A stretch of 64,000 nt of DNA from DATKHR01 sp036557365 (lineage in GTDB: Bacteria; Acidobacteriota; Vicinamibacteria; Vicinamibacterales; CAVVIG01). Shown here in pieces: positions 1 through 7,795 of the stretch. Location: assembly GCA_036557365.1 (NCBI GenBank), contig DATBHR010000098.1, forward strand, positions 62,001 through 126,000, in the 5' to 3' direction. Positions within the stretch are counted from its first letter, which is position 1. Every line of letters starts with the position of its first letter. The notes under the pieces were generated by a model. That model was not told where the DNA came from. It saw only the letters and a list, made by a program, of their open reading frames with translations, and made no database searches. The translations under genes were made by a program, and so were the position numbers.

Positions 1-360
1 AAAGGGATTAAATTCGCGAGCGTTCCGGTCACGAATCAGGATCGCGCACTCGAGTTTTACACCAAGGCGCTCGGCATGCGTGTCATGACCGACAGCCCGT
101 TCGACGGATCCCAGCGCTGGATCGAGCTGGGTTTTCCGCACGCCGGGAGCAGGCTCGTGCTCTTCACGCCGGACGAGCACAAGAAGATGATCGGCGGCTT
201 TCTCAACATCACCTTCGTCGCCGACGATGTGGTCGAGACGGCGAAGGAGATGAAGACGCGCGGCGTCGTCTTCGTCCAGGAGCCGAAGAAGAGCGACTGG
301 GGAACGGCGGCGATTTTTCAGGATGTGGACGGGAACAAGTTCGTACTGTCCACGCCGTGA
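1..360 (+). CDS. VOC (glyoxalase-fold) protein, 5' truncated by window edge
   Basis: The reading frame is open from base 1 and ends with TGA at 358-360, so the start codon lies outside the window. The visible part begins KGIKFASVPVTNQDRALEFY and continues TKALGM, the typical first beta-strand and helix of the vicinal oxygen chelate fold. The C-terminus has the usual final strand, FQDVDGNKFVLSTP. VOC proteins bind a metal and act on varied small substrates (glyoxalase, dioxygenase or antibiotic-binding types). Nothing here fixes the substrate. Probably only a handful of residues are missing, since the family is usually about 120-130 residues. Confidence 0.85.
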   Translation, partial: KGIKFASVPVTNQDRALEFYTKALGMRVMTDSPFDGSQRWIELGFPHAGSRLVLFTPDEHKKMIGGFLNITFVADDVVETAKEMKTRGVVFVQEPKKSDWGTAAIFQDVDGNKFVLSTP

Positions 361-380
361 AGCCGCGGAGCCGCCGCCAT

Positions 381-386
381 TAGAAT
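381..386 (+). promoter_or_regulatory. -10 element TAGAAT, putative leaderless promoter
   Basis: TAGAAT ends 7 bp before the ATG at 394. With the usual 6-8 nt from -10 to transcription start, the mRNA would begin at or next to the start codon. No Shine-Dalgarno sequence is visible. Inferred from spacing only. Confidence 0.5.
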
Positions 387-393
387 TGTCGGC

Positions 394-1329
394 ATGCGGA
401 TCGCAATCGTAGGGGCAGGCGGCGTCGGCGGCTATTTCGGCGGACGGTTGGCGGCGGCAGGCGCCGACGTGGTGTTCATCGCGCGAGGTGCGCACCTCGC
501 GGCGATGCACGCGAACGGTCTCAGAATCCTGAGCCCGAAGGGCGACGTTCACGTGGCGCGCGTCGCGGCGACGGATAATCCGCAGGAAGTCGGACCGGTG
601 GACGTCGTCATGTTCGCCGTCAAGTTGTACGACGCCGAAGCCGCGCTCGCCCTGCTGCCGCCGCTCGTCGGTCCCGCGACGGTGGTGCTCCCCTTTCAGA
701 ACGGCGTCGACGGCGTGGACATCGTCGGTCGCAAGGTCGGCCGGGAACATACCGGCGGCGGAACCTGCTATGTGTCCGCGGTCGTCAGCGAGCCGGGTGT
801 CATCAAGCACACGGCAATGGATCATCTGATCTTCGGGGAGCTCGACGGCAGCAGAAGCGCGCGGCTAGAAGCGCTGCTCGACACGTGCGCGAAGACCAAC
901 TTTCACTCGACGCTCAGCTCCGACATCGCGGTGGACATCTGGACGAAGTTCACACGCCTCTCCGTGCTCAGCGGGATGAACGCCGTCACCCGCTCACCGC
1001 TCGGCGTCATCGTCAACGATCCGGATTTGTTTGCGATGCTGAAGGCGGCGGTCGCGGAAACGCTGGCCGTCGCGCACGCCAAGGGGATTGCGGTCGGCGA
1101 CGACATGGTCGAGGACGTGGCGCGCGCCTACAAGGCGCTGCCGTACGAGACCAAGGCGTCGATGCTCGTGGATCTGGAACAGGGTCGTCGCCTGGAGCTT
1201 CCGTGGCTGAGCGGCGCCGTCGCACGCATCGGCCGCGAGGTCGGCGTCGCGACGCCCATCCACAGCTTCATCACCGCTGTGCTGAAGCCGCACGTGAACG
1301 GCAGCGGCAAGGTCAGGCGACCCACCTGA
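394..1329 (+). CDS. 2-dehydropantoate 2-reductase family protein
   Basis: This is a 311-residue protein of the ketopantoate reductase (PanE/ApbA) family, which reduces 2-dehydropantoate to pantoate with NADPH in pantothenate synthesis. The N-terminus MRIAIVGAGGVGGYFGGRLA is the Rossmann glycine-rich loop (GxGxxG). The C-terminal domain carries the family segment DIWTKFTRLSVLSGMNAVTR, whose Lys is the expected catalytic lysine. Length is normal. The ATG lies just after a TAGAAT -10 element. No other pantothenate genes are nearby, and many paralogues of this family act on other 2-oxo acids, so the exact substrate is uncertain and no symbol is assigned. Confidence 0.88.
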   Translation: MRIAIVGAGGVGGYFGGRLAAAGADVVFIARGAHLAAMHANGLRILSPKGDVHVARVAATDNPQEVGPVDVVMFAVKLYDAEAALALLPPLVGPATVVLPFQNGVDGVDIVGRKVGREHTGGGTCYVSAVVSEPGVIKHTAMDHLIFGELDGSRSARLEALLDTCAKTNFHSTLSSDIAVDIWTKFTRLSVLSGMNAVTRSPLGVIVNDPDLFAMLKAAVAETLAVAHAKGIAVGDDMVEDVARAYKALPYETKASMLVDLEQGRRLELPWLSGAVARIGREVGVATPIHSFITAVLKPHVNGSGKVRRPT

Positions 1330-1348
1330 CCTGCCTGACCTGCCCGAC

Positions 1349-2569
1349 CTACTGCTGGCTGTTGTTCGGCTGCAGCGACGACATCATCTTCGCGATGACG
1401 TCGTTCAGCGGACGATCGCCGCGAATCCAGCGGAAGACGGCGACGATGTCGTTGTCCCAGTCGATGTAGATGATGTTCGAGCCGTTGCCGACGAAGCGGA
1501 CGGCGGTCTCGGGCGCCGCGGGCAGCGGCTTGCGGCCGGTGTTGAGATACCAGTTCGCGTAGCCGTACGTGTTGTTGTCCGTCCCGGGCGTGCGCGCCAT
1601 CTGGATCCACTTGTCCGACATGATCTGGCGGTCCTTCCACTTGCCGCCGCGCAGGTACATGTAGCCGAACCGCGCCATGTCGTACGAGTTGATGAACATG
1701 CCGCCGCCCCAATGGCCGCCGCCGCTCACCGACTGCACCTTCTGCCCGTCGATCTCGACCCAGGAATTCTCGTAGCCGTACCAGCGCCACGTGGAGGAGG
1801 CACCGATCGGCTCCATGACTTCTTCGCGCAGCACCTGCGGCAGCGGCTTGCGCCAGACCTGCAGCGCGGCGAGCGCCATCACGTTCACGCGCACGTCGTT
1901 GTACTTGAAGTGCGTCCCCGGCTCCCACAGCTTGCGGTTCGGCCAGTCTTCCATCTTCTCGCCGACGGGACGATCGGCCCAGTCAGGCTTTCCCCACAGC
2001 GTGCCCTGCCAGTCGCTTGTCTGACGCAGCAGGTGATCCCACTTGATCTTCTGGTTGTGCTCGGCTTCGAACAGGTCGACGTTCGGCGGCATGTAGTCGC
2101 GCGCGTAGTCGTTGACGTCGTGGATCAGGCCGCGCTGCCACGCCAGCCCGACGACCGTCGTCAGAAATGTTTTCGTCACGCTGTTCGAGATGTCGACGCG
2201 TTTCGGATCGCCCCACTCGGCAACAATGTAGCCGTGGCGCGTGATGAGACCGCTCGCGGGTCCGCGGTCGCGGATGGGACCGGCGATCGTGCTGTACGGC
2301 TCCTTCCCGAAGCTGTTGTGGAGGAACAGCGCCATGTCGTGCGGTCCCGGCGTGTCGGCGGCGATCGCCAGTTGGACCGCCTCGTTGACGATCGCGCCGT
2401 TCATCCCGACGTCTTCGGCCTTCTTGTGCTGCCAGTCGAATCGATCAGGAAAGTACGCGGCGGCCGATGCGGCAGCGCGGGACGCCGGCTGACCGGAACG
2501 CTGGGCGACGATCGGCGTGGAGACCACTGCGACGGCAAGCGCCAGGGTGGCAAGAACAGCGCGTTTCAT
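1349..2569 (-). CDS. secreted serine hydrolase, class C beta-lactamase family
   Basis: The 406-residue protein has an N-terminal signal peptide (MKRAVLATLALAVAVV, cleavage near VAQ). The beta-lactamase/transpeptidase-like fold is indicated by S130-V-T-K133 (SxxK nucleophile motif), by FKYND at about 221-225 in place of the Y-x-N motif, and by a glycine-rich GGGHWGGGMF segment. Such proteins are usually periplasmic esterases, D-aminopeptidases or penicillin-binding relatives; true beta-lactamase activity is unlikely from context. The start has a good ribosome site (AAGGAG) about 8 nt upstream. The gene is divergent from the SUMF1-fold gene at 2611 and shares an overlapping -10 with it. Confidence 0.88.
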   Translation of the reverse strand: MKRAVLATLALAVAVVSTPIVAQRSGQPASRAAASAAAYFPDRFDWQHKKAEDVGMNGAIVNEAVQLAIAADTPGPHDMALFLHNSFGKEPYSTIAGPIRDRGPASGLITRHGYIVAEWGDPKRVDISNSVTKTFLTTVVGLAWQRGLIHDVNDYARDYMPPNVDLFEAEHNQKIKWDHLLRQTSDWQGTLWGKPDWADRPVGEKMEDWPNRKLWEPGTHFKYNDVRVNVMALAALQVWRKPLPQVLREEVMEPIGASSTWRWYGYENSWVEIDGQKVQSVSGGGHWGGGMFINSYDMARFGYMYLRGGKWKDRQIMSDKWIQMARTPGTDNNTYGYANWYLNTGRKPLPAAPETAVRFVGNGSNIIYIDWDNDIVAVFRWIRGDRPLNDVIAKMMSSLQPNNSQQ

Positions 2570-2590
2570 AAGGGCTCCTTATGCGTGGGG

Positions 2591-2597
2591 TAGTATA
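2591..2597. promoter_or_regulatory. overlapping divergent -10 elements
   Basis: TAGTAT at 2591-2596 reads as a -10 toward the gene at 2611. On the opposite strand, TATACT (complement of 2592-2597) reads toward the serine hydrolase starting at 2569. One TA-rich element would therefore serve both divergent genes. Confidence 0.45.
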
Positions 2598-2610
2598 GCC
2601 CTCACTGCTC

Positions 2611-4305
2611 ATGCGGGTGTGGATTGCGGCTGCACTGCTCGTCGTCTGCGCCACCTCGCCTCACGTGCGGATCTTGGGTGCGGCCGCCGAGCCGCAGAAC
2701 GCGGAACAGCCGGAAATCTCGACGCTTCTCGATCGAGCGGCCTGGTACCTGGATTACTTCATCGATCAGTTCGAGAACGTCGTCGCCGAGGAGTCCTACA
2801 TCCAGGACGCGAGCACGCTGCTCCCGAGCTACACGCCGACCGTCGGCCGCGGCGGAATGGCGCTGGCCGCGCCATCCGCAGCGGAGCTGTCGCGCGCGCG
2901 TCATCGCGACCTCCGGTCGGACTTCCTGCTGGTGAAGTCGCCGGATACGTCGGCGCTCGTGCCGTTTCGCGACGTGATCGACGTGGACGGGATCCCGGTC
3001 CGCGATCGAGAGCAGCGGCTCGCGAACCTGTTCCTCCACGCGGCGCCCGACACGATGGTGCAGGCCGAGCGAATCCGCGACGAAGGCGCGCGCTACAACC
3101 TGGGCAACATGCGGAGCACGCTGGGAAATCCGGTGCTTGCGCTCGGCGTGCTGCAGGAGTCGTATCAGTCCCGGTTCCGTTTTTCCAACAGTCGAGAGGA
3201 TCGCGGTGTCGGTCCTGGCGTCTGGTCCATCGACTATCAGGAAACCGTGTCGCCCGCGATGATTCGTGGCGAAGCAGGACGCGATCTTTTTGCGCACGGC
3301 AAGGTCTGGATCGAGGCGACGACCGGACGCGTGATGAAAACGACGCTGCTCGTCGAGCAATCGGCCGTCCGCGCGCAGATCACGACGATGTTCCGGAAGG
3401 ACGATCGTTTTCAGATCGCGGTCCCGAGCGAGATGCGCGAGCAGTACATGTTCAACTCGGGCAGCAACATCAAGACCATCGCGACGTACGGACGCTTCAG
3501 GCGGTTCGACGTTCACGCCGACGAGGACGTCCGCATGCCGACGCGGACCGTTGACGATCCGCGCACGGGCATGCTCTTCGTCCAGCTGCCGGCGGGCCGC
3601 TTCACGATGGGCAGCGCGTCGTCCGAGAAGGGCCGCAACGCCGACGAGATGCTGCACGACGTGACGATCACGCATCCGTTCCTGCTGAGCCGCTACGAGG
3701 TCACGCAGCAGCAGTGGCGCACGGTGATGGGCACGTCGCCGAGTACGTTCACCGGTTGCGGACCGCGATGTCCTGTCGAGAGCGTCACGTTCGACGATGT
3801 CCAGGAATTCCTTCGACGTCTCAACGAAAAAAGCGCAACGGACGCGCCCGATTCGGCGGGGACGCCGCATCTTCACTACCGGCTGCCGACGGAGGCGGAA
3901 TGGGAGTACGCATGTCGCGCCGGGACGACGGGGCCGTTCGTCACCGGCGAGAATTTGACGACGGCGGACGCCAACTACAACGGGAAGTATCCGTACACGA
4001 CGTTTCCCGCCGGCGAGTACCGGCAGCGCCCGGTGCCTGTCGGGAGCTTTTCGCTGAATCCCTGGGGACTCGGCGACATGCACGGCAACGTGTGGGAGTG
4101 GACGTCCGACTGGTACGGCCCGTACAGCGAGTCACCTGCGGACGACATCGACCCGCGCGGTCCGGATGCGGGAACGAAGCGCGTCATCCGCGGCGGGAGC
4201 TGGTACTTCGACGCGAACAGCGCCCGATGCGGGCTGCGCTACACGCACGCGCCGAACGACAAGGGATTCAGCCTCGGCGTGCGCCTCGCTGCAGACAATC
4301 GGTAA
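2611..4305 (+). CDS. SUMF1/FGE-sulfatase-fold protein with unknown N-terminal domain
   Basis: This is a 564-residue exported protein with a short hydrophobic N-terminus (MRVWIAAALLVVCATS). Residues about 35-320 form a domain I cannot name, beginning near RAAWYLDYFIDQFENVVAEE. Residues about 325-560 are a formylglycine-generating-enzyme (SUMF1) fold: FVQLPAGRFTMGS, HPFLLSRYEVTQQQWRTVMG, YRLPTEAEWEYACRAGT, GDMHGNVWEWTSDWYG and RVIRGGSWYFD. The aerobic enzyme uses two cysteines after RGGS; here the first position is not Cys (WYFDANS) and only the later Cys in SARCGLRY remains. Sulfatase maturation is therefore unlikely, and an extracytoplasmic binding or enzymatic role is more plausible. No sulfatase gene is in the window. 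Confidence 0.85.
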   Translation: MRVWIAAALLVVCATSPHVRILGAAAEPQNAEQPEISTLLDRAAWYLDYFIDQFENVVAEESYIQDASTLLPSYTPTVGRGGMALAAPSAAELSRARHRDLRSDFLLVKSPDTSALVPFRDVIDVDGIPVRDREQRLANLFLHAAPDTMVQAERIRDEGARYNLGNMRSTLGNPVLALGVLQESYQSRFRFSNSREDRGVGPGVWSIDYQETVSPAMIRGEAGRDLFAHGKVWIEATTGRVMKTTLLVEQSAVRAQITTMFRKDDRFQIAVPSEMREQYMFNSGSNIKTIATYGRFRRFDVHADEDVRMPTRTVDDPRTGMLFVQLPAGRFTMGSASSEKGRNADEMLHDVTITHPFLLSRYEVTQQQWRTVMGTSPSTFTGCGPRCPVESVTFDDVQEFLRRLNEKSATDAPDSAGTPHLHYRLPTEAEWEYACRAGTTGPFVTGENLTTADANYNGKYPYTTFPAGEYRQRPVPVGSFSLNPWGLGDMHGNVWEWTSDWYGPYSESPADDIDPRGPDAGTKRVIRGGSWYFDANSARCGLRYTHAPNDKGFSLGVRLAADNR

Positions 4306-4322
4306 ATAGAGACGCGAGCAAC

Positions 4323-4390
4323 TTTCAACGGTCAACTCTCAACGCTCAAGGGTCAACGCTCAGGAGCCAACGGTCAATCTTCAACGACCA
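4323..4390. repeat. degenerate heptamer array, TCAACNN type
   Basis: Successive 7-bp units such as tcaacgg, tcaactc, tcaacgc and tcaaggg fill the gap after the SUMF1-fold gene. Units are imperfect and one is interrupted. No coding signal is evident. Confidence 0.75.
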
Positions 4391-4450
4391 AAGCGGAACG
4401 TGCAGCGGCGAGGGCTACCAATCAACCAATCAGTCGCAATGCGCAGCCGG

Positions 4451-4520
4451 CAATCAATCCGCGATCCCCAATCCGCAATCCCCAATTAATCCGCATTCCG
4501 CAATCCGCAATCCGCAATAC
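4451..4520. repeat. degenerate heptamer array, CAATCCG/CAATCCC type
   Basis: Runs of caatccg and caatccc in 7-bp register (with a few interruptions such as caattaatccg) end just before the stop codon of the FAD oxidoreductase on the other strand. The motif differs from the neighbouring array but has the same period. Confidence 0.75.
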
Positions 4521-4528
4521 GTCGTCAC

Positions 4529-5716
4529 TCATACAACGTATTTCTCTCCTACTGCCTTCTCGCTGCTGAACCGCGCGAGCGCGAACGAGCTCCAGTCGAA
4601 CTGCGGATCTCGCCCCGTGATGATGTCCGCCAGGATCCGTCCGGCCGCCGGCGAATGCTGGAAGCCGTGGCCGCTGAAGCCGCACAGCACGTAGAAGCCG
4701 TCGACGTTCGTCGGGCCGATGAGCGGGTTGGCGTCCGGCGTCATCTCGTAGAGTCCCGCCCACGCGTGCGAGATGGACGCGCCGCCAAGCGCCGGCAGGC
4801 GCGTGACCGCGGCCTCGATGACCTGCGGCAGAAAGTCCCACTGAACCGTGGTGTCGAACGACGGGCGTTCCGCGGGATCGCCCATGCCGAACAGCACGCC
4901 GGCGCCTTCGCGATGGAAGTAGAACGAGGTTGCGAAGTCGATGACCATGATGTGCGAACCGGGTACGCCGCGGGCGCGTCCGTCGCCGGCGGACGCGTCG
5001 AGCGCCGCGATGAAGATGTGCCGCCTGATCGGATCGACCGGAACGTCGACGCCGCCGACCATTCGTCCGATCTGCCGCGCCCACGGTCCTGCCGCGTTCA
5101 CGACGATCGGCGTGTCGATCGTGCCGCGCGACGTTTCGACGCCGCGCACGCGATCGCCCTCGACGCGGACACCGGTGACTTCGGTATCGCGGACGATCGT
5201 CGCGCCGCCAGCCTGCGCCGCTTTCGCAAATCCCATCGTCACGCCATTCGGATCCGCGATGCCGTCCTTCGCGCAGTAGGTCGCGGCGGAGACGCCGTGC
5301 ACGTCCAGGCCAGGCGCCAGCGTCGCGGCGTCCCGCGCGTCGAGCCAGTCGACGGCGACGCCCATGCGGCGCTGCAACGTGACGTTCCGCCGGAACGTCT
5401 CGACGCTCTCGTCCGACGACAGCAGGAACAGGTAGCCGTCCTGATGGAAATCGACGGGATGGCCGACCTCGTCCTCGAAGCGTTCGATCGTTCGAATCGA
5501 TTCGATCGAGAGGCGGATGTTGGCTTCGTTCGAAAACTGATGGCGGACGCCGCCCGCGTTGCGGCCCGTCGAACCGGTCGCGAGCATCGCTTCTCGTTCG
5601 ACGATGACGACGTTCGCGATGCCGCGGCGGGTGAGATGGTACGCGAGGCTCGCGCCCATGCAGCCGCCGCCGATGATGACGGCGTCGGAGGAGCGGGGAA
5701 AGCTCGTCGGGTTCAT
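4529..5716 (-). CDS. FAD-dependent oxidoreductase, DAO family (sarcosine oxidase beta-like)
   Basis: The 395-residue protein opens with the FAD-binding Rossmann motif VIIGGGCMGASLAYHLTRRG (about residues 14-33) followed by an acidic VIVERE. The segment STGRNAGGVRHQF is the characteristic substrate-domain loop of D-amino acid oxidase/sarcosine oxidase-type enzymes, and the C-terminal MTPDANPLIGP with GHGFQHSPAAGRILADII closes the FAD site. These enzymes oxidise secondary or alpha amino acids in the cytoplasm. No alpha, gamma or delta sarcosine-oxidase subunits are adjacent, so it is probably a stand-alone enzyme. Its start codon abuts a G-rich heptamer array, and no Shine-Dalgarno sequence is visible. 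Confidence 0.87.
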   Translation of the reverse strand: MNPTSFPRSSDAVIIGGGCMGASLAYHLTRRGIANVVIVEREAMLATGSTGRNAGGVRHQFSNEANIRLSIESIRTIERFEDEVGHPVDFHQDGYLFLLSSDESVETFRRNVTLQRRMGVAVDWLDARDAATLAPGLDVHGVSAATYCAKDGIADPNGVTMGFAKAAQAGGATIVRDTEVTGVRVEGDRVRGVETSRGTIDTPIVVNAAGPWARQIGRMVGGVDVPVDPIRRHIFIAALDASAGDGRARGVPGSHIMVIDFATSFYFHREGAGVLFGMGDPAERPSFDTTVQWDFLPQVIEAAVTRLPALGGASISHAWAGLYEMTPDANPLIGPTNVDGFYVLCGFSGHGFQHSPAAGRILADIITGRDPQFDWSSFALARFSSEKAVGEKYVV

Positions 5717-5868
5717 GGTTCAGGGTGCTGGGTGCAGCGTGCGGTTCGGGTTCTGGGTTCTACTTTTCACAGTGCCGAGTTCTGAGTTCTGAGTTCCGGG
5801 TTCTGGTTCGGGGTTCGGGGTTCAGATTGTGGGTTCAGGGTTCTGAGTGCTGGGTTCTCGGTGTCGGG
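5717..5868. repeat. degenerate heptamer array, GGGTTCT type
   Basis: Units such as gggttct, gagttct, gggttcg and gggttca run through the gap immediately upstream of the FAD oxidoreductase. The stretch 5724-5737 (GGTGCTGGGTGCAG) recurs in the arrays at 6427-6453 and 11148-11174. The orientation is opposite to the array at 6336-6469. Confidence 0.8.
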
Positions 5869-5887
5869 GTTAGCCACCTTTGATCTT

Positions 5888-6271
5888 CTAACTTTTATCC
5901 TCCGGCTTCCTTTGCCGTCCCAGGTACTTTCGCAGATTGGTGACCGCGCCGATCGCGCGGTCGGCGAGGGTCACGAGTTCCCGGTGTGCCGCAGCCGACA
6001 CATAACCGCAGTCCCTGGCGTCGTCGAGGTGGTTCTGGGTTTCGATGAGCGACGCGCGCGCATATTCCAGATAACGGCCGAAGTCCCCGGGTCGGAACCG
6101 GCCGAAGCCTTCGGCGATTGCGCGGGGCGCGCCGCGCGCGGAGTCGCGAATCTGATCGCAAAATCTGACATCGCGCGCGACGCCGTTGATGGCAGTCACG
6201 GCATAGACCCGGAGTTTCAAGTCGTTCGCAAGCTGCCAACAGACCAGTTCACGATAGGTGCGAGCGCCCAT
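5888..6271 (-). CDS. four-helix bundle protein, S23/23S rRNA intervening-sequence family
   Basis: This is a small 127-residue helical protein. The sequence has the pattern of the S23 (intervening-sequence protein) family: an N-terminal YRELVCWQLANDLKLRVYAV (the Y-x-D/E-L-x-x-W-Q-x-A motif), a central QIRDSARGAPRAIAEGFGR, then FGRYLEYARASLIETQNHL and a final helix pair. Members form pentameric four-helix bundles; some lie inside 23S rRNA intervening sequences, others stand alone with unknown function. There is no rRNA nearby, so this is a stand-alone copy. Inverted heptamer arrays lie on both sides (5717-5868 and 6336-6469), which may mark it as a mobile or repeat-associated cassette. Confidence 0.85.
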   Translation of the reverse strand: MGARTYRELVCWQLANDLKLRVYAVTAINGVARDVRFCDQIRDSARGAPRAIAEGFGRFRPGDFGRYLEYARASLIETQNHLDDARDCGYVSAAAHRELVTLADRAIGAVTNLRKYLGRQRKPEDKS

Positions 6272-6335
6272 GTGCGCCCGACAGGCACGCCGCGTGCCGG
6301 TGGCCGCATGTTCTGCAAACGTTCGTGCAATCCCG

Positions 6336-6469
6336 CTCTGAACCCAGAACCCAGAACTCAGAACCCAGAACTCAGAACCCAGAACTCAGAACTCAGAACC
6401 CTGAACCCAGCACTTCTGAACCCTGAACCCGAACGAACCCTGCACCCAGCACCCTGAACCCAGAACCCG
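6336..6469. repeat. degenerate heptamer array, GAACCCA type
   Basis: Units gaaccca, gaactca and gaaccct in 7-bp register form the reverse-complement orientation of the array at 5717-5868, with the four-helix-bundle gene between them. Positions 6427-6453 are an exact reverse-complement match to 11148-11174. Confidence 0.82.
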
Positions 6470-6478
6470 TCGTTGTCG

Positions 6479-7696
6479 CTACTTCTTCGCCCCCTTCTCC
6501 ACCGCCTCCATCACCCGCAGGATGTTCCCGCCGAGAATCTTCTCGACGTCCGCCTCGCTGTAACCCTTCTTCAGCAGCGCGTCGGTGATCTTCGGCAGCT
6601 TCGTCGCGTCCTCCATGCCGAGCGGCATCGTCGCGCCGTCGAAGTCGGATCCGAGCCCGACGTGATCCGCGCCGGCGACCTTCACCGCGTGGTCGATGTG
6701 CTCGATGATTTTCTCCCAGCTCACCTTCGGGAGCTGACCGTTCATCATCGCCTCGTGATCCATCCGATCGTCTTCCATCGTCGTGCACGCCTCGTTGCCG
6801 CCGCACTTCTTCGACATCTCGGCCATCTGCGTGACGATGTTGCCGCTGCGCTTCTCGCTGGCGACGCGGAACTCCTCGCTGAGGAAACCGGCGTGGTAGT
6901 TGATCATGATGACGCCGCCGTTCTTGGCGAGCGCCCGCATCATGTCGTCGGTCATATTGCGCGGATGGTTGGCGATGGCGCGGCTCGAGGAATGCGACGC
7001 GATGACCGGCACCGTCGTCACGGAGAGCGCGTCGTAGAACGTCTTGTCCGCGACGTGGGAGATGTCCACCATCATGCCGAGGCGGTTCATCTCGCGGACG
7101 ACGTCCTTGCCGAACGGAGTGAGGCCGTTATGCGCCGGCTTGTCGGTGGACGAGTCCGCCCAGTTGTTGTTCAGGAAATGCGTGAGCGTCATGTACCGCA
7201 CGCCGAGCGCGTAGTAGTCGCGCAGCAGGCGCAGGTCGTCGTCGATCATGTGGCCGCCTTCCATGCCCATCATGGCGGCGATCTTGTGTTCGGCGGCGGC
7301 GCGGCGCACGTCCGCAGCGGTCGTGGCGAGCAGCATGTCGTTCGGGTGCGTACGCACAGCTTCGCGGACGGCGTCGATCTGATCGAAGGCGCGCTTGACG
7401 GCCGTTGGACCGGAGACTTCGCTCGGGACCCAGATGGAGAAGAAGAGCCCGTCGAGCCCGCCGTCGCGCATGCGCGGGATGTCGATGTTGCCGTCGGAAT
7501 GCCGCTCGCCCAGGTTGAACTTTGGATCGAAGATCATCCGCTGCGTCGTGTCGGCGTGCGTGTCGATCACGATGGCGCGGCTGTGAACCTGCGCCGCCTG
7601 CGCAGAGACGCCCGACTGCGGCGTTTGCGCCGCCACGGGCACGAGCAGGAGAACAATCGGAATCGCGACGCGCAAAAGTCGATTCATGCGCGACAT
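6479..7696 (-). CDS. membrane dipeptidase (M19, renal dipeptidase family)
   Basis: This is an exported zinc dipeptidase that hydrolyses dipeptides, including D-residue-containing ones, at the cell surface or periplasm. After a signal peptide (MNRLLRVAIPIVLLLV) the protein has IVIDTHADTTQ (the HxD metal ligands), MGMEGGH (bridging Glu), MVDISHVADKTF, VIASHSSSRAIANHPRNM and VGLGSDFDG, which are the successive M19 metal and substrate motifs. The ATG at 7696 is chosen, with GAGAG upstream; the ATG at 7687 is equally compatible with a signal peptide. Longer in-frame extensions run into the heptamer array and are unlikely. Confidence 0.9.
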   Translation of the reverse strand: MSRMNRLLRVAIPIVLLLVPVAAQTPQSGVSAQAAQVHSRAIVIDTHADTTQRMIFDPKFNLGERHSDGNIDIPRMRDGGLDGLFFSIWVPSEVSGPTAVKRAFDQIDAVREAVRTHPNDMLLATTAADVRRAAAEHKIAAMMGMEGGHMIDDDLRLLRDYYALGVRYMTLTHFLNNNWADSSTDKPAHNGLTPFGKDVVREMNRLGMMVDISHVADKTFYDALSVTTVPVIASHSSSRAIANHPRNMTDDMMRALAKNGGVIMINYHAGFLSEEFRVASEKRSGNIVTQMAEMSKKCGGNEACTTMEDDRMDHEAMMNGQLPKVSWEKIIEHIDHAVKVAGADHVGLGSDFDGATMPLGMEDATKLPKITDALLKKGYSEADVEKILGGNILRVMEAVEKGAKK

Positions 7697-7700
7697 CTTA

Positions 7701-7783
7701 CCAACTCTCAAGTCTCAACTCTCAAGTCTCAACCCTTGCCGCTAAGCCCTCAACTCAGCCCTCACCTCTCAGCCCTTATCCCT
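7701..7783. repeat. degenerate heptamer array, TCAACTC/TCAAGTC type
   Basis: Alternating tcaactc and tcaagtc units, then looser tcaaccc/tcagccc units, occupy the gap between the dipeptidase start and the ABC permease stop. Any 5' leader of the dipeptidase mRNA would contain this repeat. Confidence 0.75.
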
Positions 7784-7795
7784 GCGCAATCCGCG

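Noticed and set aside
2602..4083. A 493-codon minus-strand open frame
   Set aside because: It is antisense to the SUMF1-fold gene, whose motifs are clear; this frame shows only shadow composition.
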